51,243 bases of DNA from CAYUIS01 sp964444825 (GTDB lineage: Bacteria > Chloroflexota > Anaerolineae > B4-G1). The notes below the pieces were generated by a model, which saw only the letters and a list, made by a program, of their open reading frames with translations, was not told where the DNA came from and searched no databases. Positions 43,874-51,243 of this stretch are shown here, one piece after another; position 1 is the stretch's first letter; the number at the start of each line of letters is the position of its first letter. The stretch covers positions 1 to 51,243 of the forward strand of contig CAYUIS010000017.1 in NCBI GenBank assembly GCA_964444825.1, read 5' to 3'. The translations under genes and the position numbers were made by a program.

Positions 43874-46318
43874 GTGCAGCAAGACCCCGACGGCCAGGAG
43901 AATACGCCACATCTGTGGATCGTCTTCTTTGCGATTTTGGCTCTGGCCACGTTGTATCTCGTTGGAATACTCACCACCCACGGGCAGTCTGTGGAGCCAG
44001 CATCCACGCTAGAACCTGTCTTTTCTCTTCCCGGTGGATACTATGGCCAGGATATTCAACTAGAGATCAGTGCCCCCAATCCCAATGCCAATGTGATCTT
44101 TACGGTTGATGGCAGTGTGCCCACACACACCGCCGGAACAGTTTACGCTCACCCCATTCGTATAAGCGCAGCGACGCCGGCTGTCACTGTCATTCGCGCT
44201 CGCGCCGTTCTGCCTGGCGCCAAGTTGGGGCCGGTTGTCAGCGCGTCGTATCTTGTGGGCGTGTCGGCGTCGCTGCCCATGATTTCGTTGATTATGGATC
44301 CTCGCGACGTGTGGGACCCGCAACACGGCATCTATGCCAATCCTCTTGAAAGAGGGGAAATGTGGGAACGACCGGTAGACGTTACCTACGTGGACATGGA
44401 CCGCCGCTCAGGATTCCACATCCCGGCTGGAGTACGCATCCACGGTGGGTGGAGTCGCAACTTTGACAAACAGTCGTTTCGGCTCTATTTTCGGCAAGAG
44501 TACGGGATCAGCCGGCTCGAGTATCCCCTGTTTGCCGGCAGTGGGGTGCGATCATTCAAGCGATTGGTATTACATAGCGGTGGGCAAGATTGGCACGCCT
44601 TCCCCCATATGAACTATGCCAACTGGACGCTAATACGGAACCAGTTAGCCGCCAACCTGGCGTTTCAACTCGATGGATACGCTGCCCACAGCCAACCGGC
44701 CTTGGTGTTCATCAATGGTGAGCCGTGGGGAATCTATCAAATTCGCGAGCGCATAGACGATCGTTTCCTGGCGGACCGCTATGGCATCGAGTCGGCCGAT
44801 TTTCTGGAGACACCCGAGTTGCTTGGATTTCGAGAGGTTCGTATGGGGGATGGTGAACATTGGGATCATCTTTTGCATTTCGTCGAGGCCCATGACCTGG
44901 CAGACCCGGTCAACTATGCCTACGTTCAAAGTCAGGTTGACATTGCGAACTTTATTGACTACAACATCCTGCAGATCTATGCAGCCAACAGCGACTGGCC
45001 ACACCACAACGTGTACCAAATCCGCCCACGCGTGCAGGGCGGCCGCTGGCACTGGATGTTCTGGGATAGCGATCATGGCTTTGGAGCTAACCTGGATAGC
45101 CAGGTTAGCACGAATGTTATCGGACGGGTGCTCGACTACGATTATCCTACAACATTTGGGCGCGATGCGCTTCTTCTTCGAAAGATGCTGGAAAACCCAG
45201 AGTTTCTCGGTTGGTTTCTCTCTCGTGCCGCTGATTTGCTCAATACCACGCTTGCCCCCCGGTCAGTCATTGCCCACATTGACGCCCTGGCGGCCGAGCT
45301 TGAGCCAGACATCGCCTACGAGACTATCCGTTGGTCAAGCTCGGTCGACTGGGAGTCCAATATACAGGCCCTGCGCGGTTTCGCCCGCCGCCGCCCAGAC
45401 TTTGTCCGCCAGCACATCGTCGACAGGCTCGACTTGAGCGGCACAGTACAGTTTTCTTTCAGTCCGCCGGTCACCGGATCCGGCTACGTCGCCGTCAATG
45501 GTACACTCATACAGAACCTGCCCTGGCAGGGCGTCTATTTTCAGGGAATACCTGTCCAAGTTATGGCCGCGCCAGCGCCAGGCTACCGCTTTGCTGGCTG
45601 GGACCAGCCTGATCTCCCGCAGACCCCCAACATCACTTTGACGATGGATGCTGCACAGACCATCACGCCGCGTTTTGAGATGGTCAAGAGCGACGCGCCT
45701 CGGCCAGGCGACGTGATCGTCAATAGGTACCACTTTGAAAACGATAGTCGAATCGAGGGCGATTGGTTCGAGCTGTTGGTGACGCGCCCTGGCGGTGTTG
45801 ACCTGCGCGGTTGGCGTATAACCGACAACGACACCAAGACCGCGACTGACGAAGGCTCACTGATTTTCACGGATAACCCGGCTTTTGCTCGCGTGCCTAG
45901 AAACACAGCTATCCTGGTCATGCTGTCTCCCTCTCTTAGGGAAGGCACTGAGGAGCGTGCACAAGACGATCTGAGCGCCTGGGATCGGCGAATGGTTCTA
46001 CACGCCAGCAATCCCAATCTGGATACCGACGTTGATCCGGGATTCAACCTGGGGCCAAACGACAACCTCGTGCTCTTGGCTCCCGGTCCTACGGAGGCAT
46101 TCGGCGATGATCAGGGCATCGCCTTTGTTACTGAAGGCGCCAGTGTCACACAGACATCCTTTGGCGTGCTGACCGATGGCGTGCTGCCTGCATCCATTAC
46201 GGTCGACTCACAGTCTGGCCAACATACACGGGATCAGCGATCAACCTGGTTGTTCACCCTGGCTGGCTCGGTGGTGCTGGGCTTCAGTGTGCACCGGACT
46301 AGAAAACGTTTACACTAG
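43874..46318 (+). CDS. CotH-family kinase-like surface protein with lamin-tail domain
   Basis: An 814-residue membrane-anchored protein. One membrane segment (about 14-34) acts as signal or anchor. Residues ~45-115 form a chitobiase/hexosaminidase C-terminal-type beta domain (IFTVDGSVPT). Residues ~125-510 are the CotH domain: AGVRIHGGWSRNFDKQSFRL matches the phosphate-loop region, and FWDSDHGFG (W397, D398, D400) the metal-binding site. CotH proteins are atypical protein kinases that phosphorylate secreted proteins. Next come a bacterial repeat (PAPGYRFAGW), a lamin-tail domain (~605-740, DWFELLVTRPGGVDLRGW), and a final membrane segment with basic tail RKRLH. The GTG start is supported by AGGAG at 43862-43866. 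It leads an operon with DUF4956 and a CotH-like protein. Confidence 0.85.
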   Translation: MQQDPDGQENTPHLWIVFFAILALATLYLVGILTTHGQSVEPASTLEPVFSLPGGYYGQDIQLEISAPNPNANVIFTVDGSVPTHTAGTVYAHPIRISAATPAVTVIRARAVLPGAKLGPVVSASYLVGVSASLPMISLIMDPRDVWDPQHGIYANPLERGEMWERPVDVTYVDMDRRSGFHIPAGVRIHGGWSRNFDKQSFRLYFRQEYGISRLEYPLFAGSGVRSFKRLVLHSGGQDWHAFPHMNYANWTLIRNQLAANLAFQLDGYAAHSQPALVFINGEPWGIYQIRERIDDRFLADRYGIESADFLETPELLGFREVRMGDGEHWDHLLHFVEAHDLADPVNYAYVQSQVDIANFIDYNILQIYAANSDWPHHNVYQIRPRVQGGRWHWMFWDSDHGFGANLDSQVSTNVIGRVLDYDYPTTFGRDALLLRKMLENPEFLGWFLSRAADLLNTTLAPRSVIAHIDALAAELEPDIAYETIRWSSSVDWESNIQALRGFARRRPDFVRQHIVDRLDLSGTVQFSFSPPVTGSGYVAVNGTLIQNLPWQGVYFQGIPVQVMAAPAPGYRFAGWDQPDLPQTPNITLTMDAAQTITPRFEMVKSDAPRPGDVIVNRYHFENDSRIEGDWFELLVTRPGGVDLRGWRITDNDTKTATDEGSLIFTDNPAFARVPRNTAILVMLSPSLREGTEERAQDDLSAWDRRMVLHASNPNLDTDVDPGFNLGPNDNLVLLAPGPTEAFGDDQGIAFVTEGASVTQTSFGVLTDGVLPASITVDSQSGQHTRDQRSTWLFTLAGSVVLGFSVHRTRKRLH

Positions 46319-46326
46319 GAGGTATT

Positions 46327-46998
46327 ATGGATAACTTGCTGGGTCTTACATCCCCTGCTCCTCTCTCACTCACCACACTGACAATGAATCTGTTGTTGAG
46401 CCTTCTTCTCTCCAGCGTGCTGGCGTGGTTCTACACACGATATGGCAGATCCTTGTCGAATCGCACCAAGTTTGCGCGCACATTGCCATTGTTGGCCCTG
46501 ACGACAGTTCTTGTCATCACCATTGTCAAGTCCTCTCTGGCCCTGTCACTGGGCTTGGTTGGCGCGCTCTCGATCGTGCGCTTCCGAACGGCCATCAAGG
46601 AACCGGAGGAACTACTCTACCTTTTTATGGCCATCGCCGTGGGTCTAGGAATGGGTGCCGATCAGCGTCTGCCTACTATGTTGGCTATGCTGGTGATCTT
46701 GGGTTATCTATTTGCCCGAACGTTGTTGACGCCCCAACCTGCAAAAAACAATATGTATTTGAATGTGCTGACCCCAAGCTCAGACAGTTCCTTTGCCCAG
46801 ATCAACCAGGTGTTGCTAAAGCATGTTGAATCGGCTGACTTGCGTCGCTTGGACCGCAGCGCATCAACCCTTCAGGCTACATATCTGATTCTCTGTCCCA
46901 GCGACAAAGTGTTGGTTTCCTTGATGGACGACATAAGCGCCCAGCTCCCAGAGAGCGAATTCAGCTTTGTCGAACAGGATAACATCCTGGGCGGATAA
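46327..46998 (+). CDS. DUF4956 membrane protein
   Basis: A 223-residue protein with three or four membrane segments in the first ~135 residues, then a soluble ~85-residue domain. The family signature LVGALSIVRFRTAIKEPEELLYLF (about residues 78-101) is intact. DUF4956 genes commonly sit beside CotH and VTC polyphosphate-polymerase-like genes; here CotH is present and VTC is not. The function is unknown, but the Arg-rich loop in a membrane setting suggests anion or polyphosphate handling. A strong AGGAGGT SD sits 5 bases before the ATG. Its stop overlaps the next start by one base (TAATG). Confidence 0.88.
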   Translation: MDNLLGLTSPAPLSLTTLTMNLLLSLLLSSVLAWFYTRYGRSLSNRTKFARTLPLLALTTVLVITIVKSSLALSLGLVGALSIVRFRTAIKEPEELLYLFMAIAVGLGMGADQRLPTMLAMLVILGYLFARTLLTPQPAKNNMYLNVLTPSSDSSFAQINQVLLKHVESADLRRLDRSASTLQATYLILCPSDKVLVSLMDDISAQLPESEFSFVEQDNILGG

Positions 46999-48671
46999 TG
47001 AAGATCGGCCAACAACGCCCTGTGCGGAGCTCAGACTCCCTCAATCATAACCTGAGATGGTTGGGCGCGATTGTGCTCGTGTTTGTCATTGGCCTGATCG
47101 CCGGCAATCAGGAATGGTCCCAAGTGATCCGTGATTTGCGCCTAGCCCCTGCTCAGGTGGGTCAATCCATAAGCCCTTTTGGAGATCTGCCCCAACTGGT
47201 CGTTGAGATGAATTTCACCTCCTACGATGGTATTCTGGATCAGCGAGAGAGGGCTTTGCAGGCTGGTGTCTACATCCCACGCAAGCGGGACTTTGTGACT
47301 GCGACCATCCGTCTAGACGCCTCTGCAATCCCGGTCAGGCTGCGCTTGTTGGCAGGCCCTACCGATCACCTGCGCGACGATGAGAAATGGGGCTTTGAGG
47401 TGCGCACCCGAGACGACCGTCAGCTATTTAGCATGCAGCGATTCTACCTCCTGGACCCTGCGGTCAACAACTGGCTCAGCCAGTGGGCTTTTGCTCGCGC
47501 TCTTGAGCGCGAGGGAATTCTGGCAGCTCGTTACGAGTTTGTCCATCTAGTCCTGAACGGGGATAACCGGGGGATCTATGCGCTGCAAGAGGGGTTTGCC
47601 AACGATCTGTTGGTGGCACAGGGGCGCCCAGAAGGAGTCATTGTCGAATTCGACGCTGATCTGCTATGGGAGTCAATCGCCCATTTTCGGGGAAATGCGC
47701 AGGCTGCCTACGCCGATCCCGTCGTCAATCTCTCGGCTACCGACTTTCAATACTTTGAGGTCGATACCTTTCGTGATGCTCTCATAGCCAGCGATCCCAC
47801 GCTGTCCATCTATAAGGACCATGCGATTGGCTTGCTGCGTGCGCTCCAGACGGGCGAGCTGAAAGCATCCAATGTGTTTGACGTAGAATTGTATGCACGC
47901 TTCTTGGCCCTGGTTGACCTGTGGGGTGCGATTCAGGGTACATCGTTGGTCAACCTGCACTACTATTACAACCCCGCCTCTGCCCGGTTGGAGCCGATCG
48001 GTTATAACGCTAACCCGTTGGGTTCCGACGCGCGTCTCTCACTGGCTGCCACCTACGACGACCCTGTCCTCCAGGCTGCCTATGTTCAGGAAGCTCTACG
48101 TATCAGCCAGCCCGAGTATCTGGCTCAGTTGCAGGCCGAGCTGGACCCTCAACTCCAACGGTTGAAGCGGGCGGTGAGCCCTGAATACAAGGGGATCGAG
48201 CTCCCCTGGGATGAATTACGCGTCCGGCAGGAACATATTCGTCGTTCGCTCGATCCTGTACGCCCTGTCTTTGCTTACGTGGGGTCGCCTACATTGGCTA
48301 TGAGCGGGACGCTGCGGGTGGATGTGGGAAATGTCTTGAATCTGCCTGTGGAGATCATTGGCTTGGACATTGACGGAGCGACCTTTCTGCCGGTGGATCG
48401 TGGGTGGCTGCAGGACGAATCGACTGAACTCTTGACCGATCACGTCGACAAAGTCGTCCTACGCGCGCTTGACGCAGATCGCTCTGCGGTGATTCGCTAC
48501 GCTCACTTTGACGTCCAATTGGCCGATATTCAGCGCCTAGATAGCGAGCTCGACTTTATCCAGGAGTTGGATATTCAAGTAGCCACTCGTATTCTGGGTC
48601 TCTCAACGACACATCTGACCACTGCGCGTCACGGCTACCCGGATGTTTTTGTCTTTTCCGGCAATGAGTAA
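46998..48671 (+). CDS. Divergent CotH-like membrane-anchored protein
   Basis: A 557-residue protein with one membrane segment (about 20-36) and the rest outside. It follows the plan of CotH-like proteins: RLRLLAGPTDHLRDDEKWGFEV resembles the nucleotide-binding Lys block, RYEFVHLVLNGDNRGIYALQEGF the next block, and LVNLHYYYNPASARLEPIGY the catalytic block. The last block reads IGYNANPLG where active relatives have an Asp (WDxD or PIxFD), so the metal-binding Asp seems lost. It may be a pseudokinase partner or regulator of the first CotH. It is translationally coupled to DUF4956 and ends the operon, converging with the membrane protein gene 57 bases away. Confidence 0.72.
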   Translation: MKIGQQRPVRSSDSLNHNLRWLGAIVLVFVIGLIAGNQEWSQVIRDLRLAPAQVGQSISPFGDLPQLVVEMNFTSYDGILDQRERALQAGVYIPRKRDFVTATIRLDASAIPVRLRLLAGPTDHLRDDEKWGFEVRTRDDRQLFSMQRFYLLDPAVNNWLSQWAFARALEREGILAARYEFVHLVLNGDNRGIYALQEGFANDLLVAQGRPEGVIVEFDADLLWESIAHFRGNAQAAYADPVVNLSATDFQYFEVDTFRDALIASDPTLSIYKDHAIGLLRALQTGELKASNVFDVELYARFLALVDLWGAIQGTSLVNLHYYYNPASARLEPIGYNANPLGSDARLSLAATYDDPVLQAAYVQEALRISQPEYLAQLQAELDPQLQRLKRAVSPEYKGIELPWDELRVRQEHIRRSLDPVRPVFAYVGSPTLAMSGTLRVDVGNVLNLPVEIIGLDIDGATFLPVDRGWLQDESTELLTDHVDKVVLRALDADRSAVIRYAHFDVQLADIQRLDSELDFIQELDIQVATRILGLSTTHLTTARHGYPDVFVFSGNE

Positions 48672-48728
48672 AGACCAACGCTTCTCCTCTCGAAACACAT
48701 CCGCGGACTGATGGCCGCCTGAGACTGG

Positions 48729-51002
48729 CTATTGGATTTCGATGGACTGCAGGGCTATGACTCGATCCGTCTGCTCCACTCCCCATGTGTCCCAGACTGG
48801 TAGACGTTCCAGGCTGGGCCAGCGGTACATTCCCACCTGTAGCCGATACGTCCCCACAGGAATTCCGGGATCAAGCACAATGCGGTGGACATCTGGCACA
48901 ACCTCTCCAGGGAGCCATGCACCGGTAGGATAGCGCCGGTCCATCGGCGGCCCATCGTGACTGGCGACGAGCTCGCTATTGGTATCCACCAGGTGAACAA
49001 ACACGACGTAGTCATCTACTGGTGGCTGCCGCGCCTCCCAATAGAGCGTTACCTCAAGGGATTCAGCTCCAGATGACAATTTACCCGCTGCCTCAAAGCC
49101 CAATAAATCGATCTGGTTTCCAAAGTTGGCGCCCACTGGCTGTGCCAAGTCCACGTTACCCTGCCAGGGCACGGCAACGTACCCCAGCGTGATTCGATCC
49201 AGGGGGGATGGGTCGCTGTTTCGATAGATAGGCAAAGAGATATCCGAGTCGGGTGCCGTCACGGATATGTCTAGGTGATGCGCGCCTATGAGAATATCAC
49301 CCGTCGTTGTCAACACGAACCGTTCGGCAATCACCTGTCCTGCCTGCCACCAATCCAGCGGCACACTGCGAGGAGTGAGCATATCTTGCTGCGCCCATCT
49401 AATGCCATCATTGGGTGAAACTACCCGCACAACAGTCCGAAACGACTGGGTGAGAGGTTGCGTTGCCTGTAAGAAGAGGGTCACGTACACTGCATCCCCA
49501 GACTGGATTCGATCCGGCCAGTACGTGTACCCCACCAAATCTACTTTGCCTGGCAGGTGCACGTTCAGTGGCTGGCGTTCTTCCAAGTCAGATGTCTTCC
49601 AATGATAGCCCCAGATTCCGAACGGAGATGCTGAATCGTAAGGTGACTCAAATTCCTGCAAGGGCGTATAACTATCTCGAAACCAGCCTGTCCGCATCAG
49701 GTGATCCCAGGCTATACTATTGAAGGAGACACAGTACTCGGGTGGGTTCATGTTCAGGACTTTTAGCAGGTCTGCCAACTCCGTTTGGTCGCTCCTGCCC
49801 CCGTCCCACAACAAAGTGGATCGGTCAGCTAGATACCCAACCCGCGCAGAGCCAAGAACGGTTGCTGTTGGTTCACTGTGAGCGCGAAGCCAATCCCCTG
49901 CCTGCTGTTCAAGCCTATGGCGAATGACCGGCCTGAACTGATAGCGTTGAAGGAGTGAACTTGCCTGGGCTATACCCAGCGGCAACCCGGCGACAATTGC
50001 CAGGCTCATCGCCAGTGTGAGGCGATCAAGACGGACGACGTTGTGGCTATCAATCCACCTCACGACCCAGGCAATCCCCAAGCCGACCAGGAACAATGCC
50101 AACGTGGTCGTCATAGCCCCGGCCGCTGCACCAGCGCTCAAGATTGTCCCCCATAGTAGCAGTAACACGATCCACAAAGTCTCTCGAGTCGTGCCAAGTA
50201 GCCCCACCCCCATCCAAGGCAGAAACAGCCAGTAAAACTCGCTCTCATCCAAGAGCTGCTGGATGGCGTGCCCCGATTCAGTCAGGCCTAGACTCGGCAG
50301 GGAGAGTGGAGCGACAATCTGCCACGCTGCCATCAGTTCCCACCCCAGCGCAGTAACTGCCAGAGCTAGGCTAGGCCATAGTGGGAAGCGGTGTCTCTTG
50401 ATCCACTGGACGATCAACAACAGCGTTGCCATCCCGAGTGTGCTCAGATCAAAACGGGTACACAACATGAGCGCGAGCGCGCCCATCTGGGTATTCCACT
50501 GCTTTTTGATTGACGACGCGATGGCGACCCAGATCCATGCTACTGTCCAGGGAATTCCGGTCCCCAGTGTTGACACTACAATCGGGTTGAAAGCTACTAG
50601 CATTGCCGACACCACTGCTGCCACCGGCCAGCCCAGTGTCTGGCTGGCGATGTACATCGCTATTGCCGCTGCCCCCCATCCCAGTGCACTCAGAATCAGG
50701 CCGGCCTGAGGCAATGGAATCCCTGCTGCGGCTGGCACCGTTAATGCCAGCGTGTAGAGAGGCTCTCTAAGCAATGTTTGTCCCGCTTCCGCTTCACTCG
50801 GGGCAGGCGCTGTGGGTAAGTTATGGGTCAGGCGGCGCCCCATCGCCAGGTTCCGAGCGTAGTGGAACGTGACATACGCGCTATTGTCCAAGTGATTGCC
50901 CCACGTAAGCCCAATTGCCAACGGGGCGATCAACAGCGCAATCCATAGTGCGGTTTCCAGTCGTTGCACCGCCACCCCGCCTAGTTTTCTGTCTCTATCC
51001 AC
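48729..51002 (-). CDS. Polytopic membrane protein, GT-C glycosyltransferase-like, with extracytoplasmic beta domain
   Basis: A 757-residue protein. The first ~355 residues hold about 10-11 membrane segments. The first outer loop, HLDNSAYVTFHYARNLAMG, resembles the DD-AY-T-RYA-NL-G loop of GT-C (ArnT/PMT-like) glycosyltransferases, which use lipid-linked sugars, but only one of the two acidic residues (about D39) is present. Residues ~360-480 form a soluble domain. Residues ~480-757 contain two similar beta-sandwich halves (LVGYTYWPDRIQSGDAVYVTLF and LLGFEAAGKLSSGAESLEVTLYW), a pair seen in Chloroflexota membrane proteins. The sugar and acceptor are unknown. The GTG start at 51002 overlaps the end of the upstream ComEC-like gene by 22 bases. 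Confidence 0.7.
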   Translation of the reverse strand: MDRDRKLGGVAVQRLETALWIALLIAPLAIGLTWGNHLDNSAYVTFHYARNLAMGRRLTHNLPTAPAPSEAEAGQTLLREPLYTLALTVPAAAGIPLPQAGLILSALGWGAAAIAMYIASQTLGWPVAAVVSAMLVAFNPIVVSTLGTGIPWTVAWIWVAIASSIKKQWNTQMGALALMLCTRFDLSTLGMATLLLIVQWIKRHRFPLWPSLALAVTALGWELMAAWQIVAPLSLPSLGLTESGHAIQQLLDESEFYWLFLPWMGVGLLGTTRETLWIVLLLLWGTILSAGAAAGAMTTTLALFLVGLGIAWVVRWIDSHNVVRLDRLTLAMSLAIVAGLPLGIAQASSLLQRYQFRPVIRHRLEQQAGDWLRAHSEPTATVLGSARVGYLADRSTLLWDGGRSDQTELADLLKVLNMNPPEYCVSFNSIAWDHLMRTGWFRDSYTPLQEFESPYDSASPFGIWGYHWKTSDLEERQPLNVHLPGKVDLVGYTYWPDRIQSGDAVYVTLFLQATQPLTQSFRTVVRVVSPNDGIRWAQQDMLTPRSVPLDWWQAGQVIAERFVLTTTGDILIGAHHLDISVTAPDSDISLPIYRNSDPSPLDRITLGYVAVPWQGNVDLAQPVGANFGNQIDLLGFEAAGKLSSGAESLEVTLYWEARQPPVDDYVVFVHLVDTNSELVASHDGPPMDRRYPTGAWLPGEVVPDVHRIVLDPGIPVGTYRLQVGMYRWPSLERLPVWDTWGVEQTDRVIALQSIEIQ

Positions 51003-51243
51003 ACCTGTGCTCCGTCGCTGATCACCTCCACTGTGCCGTAGGCGTCGGTGCGATAGACCGGCAATCGATCCAGCCGCTCCAACACCTCAGCGCAGGGGTG
51101 GCCGAAGTCATTGTCGGCCCCTACGCTGATGATCACCACCTCTGGGTCCACTGCCTCTAGAAAGACCTCTGTCGTCGACGTGCAGCTTCCGTGGTGTGCT
51201 GCCTTGAGCAAGGTGCTCGTCAGCATCGCCCTATCTCTCACCA
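50981..51243 (-). CDS. C-terminal part of a ComEC/Rec2-type metallo-beta-lactamase-fold protein (truncated by window edge)
   Basis: Only the last ~87 residues are in the window and the frame stays open to the right edge. LLKAAHHGSCTSTTEVFLEAVDPEVVIISVG followed by NDFGHPCAEVLERL is the typical end of the MBL-fold domain of ComEC/Rec2 DNA-uptake channels and of stand-alone relatives. HHGS carries metal-binding His residues and GHP is a conserved late block. Which of the two it is depends on sequence beyond the window. It overlaps the membrane protein gene, so the two are cotranscribed. Confidence 0.8.
   Translation of the reverse strand, partial: VRDRAMLTSTLLKAAHHGSCTSTTEVFLEAVDPEVVIISVGADNDFGHPCAEVLERLDRLPVYRTDAYGTVEVISDGAQVWIETEN

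Overview
This is a 51 kb piece of a GC-rich bacterial genome that most resembles an uncultured Chloroflexota (Anaerolineae-like) organism. The assignment is an inference from gene content: very long DUF11/PKD/Ig-repeat surface proteins, the short YLPLVMR-type motif common in secreted proteins of that phylum, a CotH-DUF4956 group, PIG-L deacetylases and membrane-free REC-first histidine kinases. It is not from a marker tree. A run of exactly 100 N (15923-16022) shows that it is a scaffold. Promoters are of ordinary sigma-70 type (TTGACN, 16-17 bp, TATAAT-like) and most genes have a clear Shine-Dalgarno sequence.

Region 1 (206-10649, all +) is the most unusual part: an acyl-CoA/lipid gene cluster. 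It encodes a MaoC hydratase-SDR-SCP2 fusion (a permuted version of the peroxisomal multifunctional enzyme type 2), an HMG-CoA-synthase-like/DUF35/SDR/SCP2 four-part fusion, a large CehA/McbA-type metallohydrolase, an SCP-x/archaeal-type thiolase and a non-pyrrolysine MttB-family methyltransferase. HMGCS, DUF35 and thiolase are the three components of the archaeal thiolase/HMGCS complex, but here the HMGCS-like part has lost the expected catalytic Cys and His. The two fusions share an almost identical SDR patch, so they exchanged or duplicated sequence recently.

Region 2 (10799-21125, +) is a surface operon: a small DUF11 membrane protein and a giant mosaic protein of at least about 3,140 residues, with tandem repeats of 249 bp and 873 bp. 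The assembly gap lies inside the 249-bp array, and the gap flanks overlap in register.

Region 3 (21222-28221) is mostly housekeeping: a DNA methyltransferase with a probable fused nuclease domain, a DNA glycosylase, a DUF503 protein, a lipoate ligase, a GNAT enzyme, a PdxA-family dehydrogenase, tRNA-Arg(CCG), biotin ligase and ribosomal protein L19.

Region 4 (28297-43169) holds an amidase-like glutamine hydrolase, a lipoprotein with a dead protease motif, a small YtxH protein, a stand-alone SCP2 protein behind a perfect consensus promoter, two soluble REC-first histidine kinases around a xylulokinase-like gene that is probably translated leaderless, a CaiB-type CoA-transferase, a histidine phosphatase, two PIG-L deacetylases, an MFS exporter and small orphan proteins.

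Region 5 (43170-51243) begins with a 700-bp stretch without a convincing gene that contains a candidate small RNA on the minus strand. It continues with CotH, DUF4956 and a divergent CotH-like protein, and ends with a polytopic membrane protein and the 3' end of a ComEC/MBL-type gene on the minus strand.
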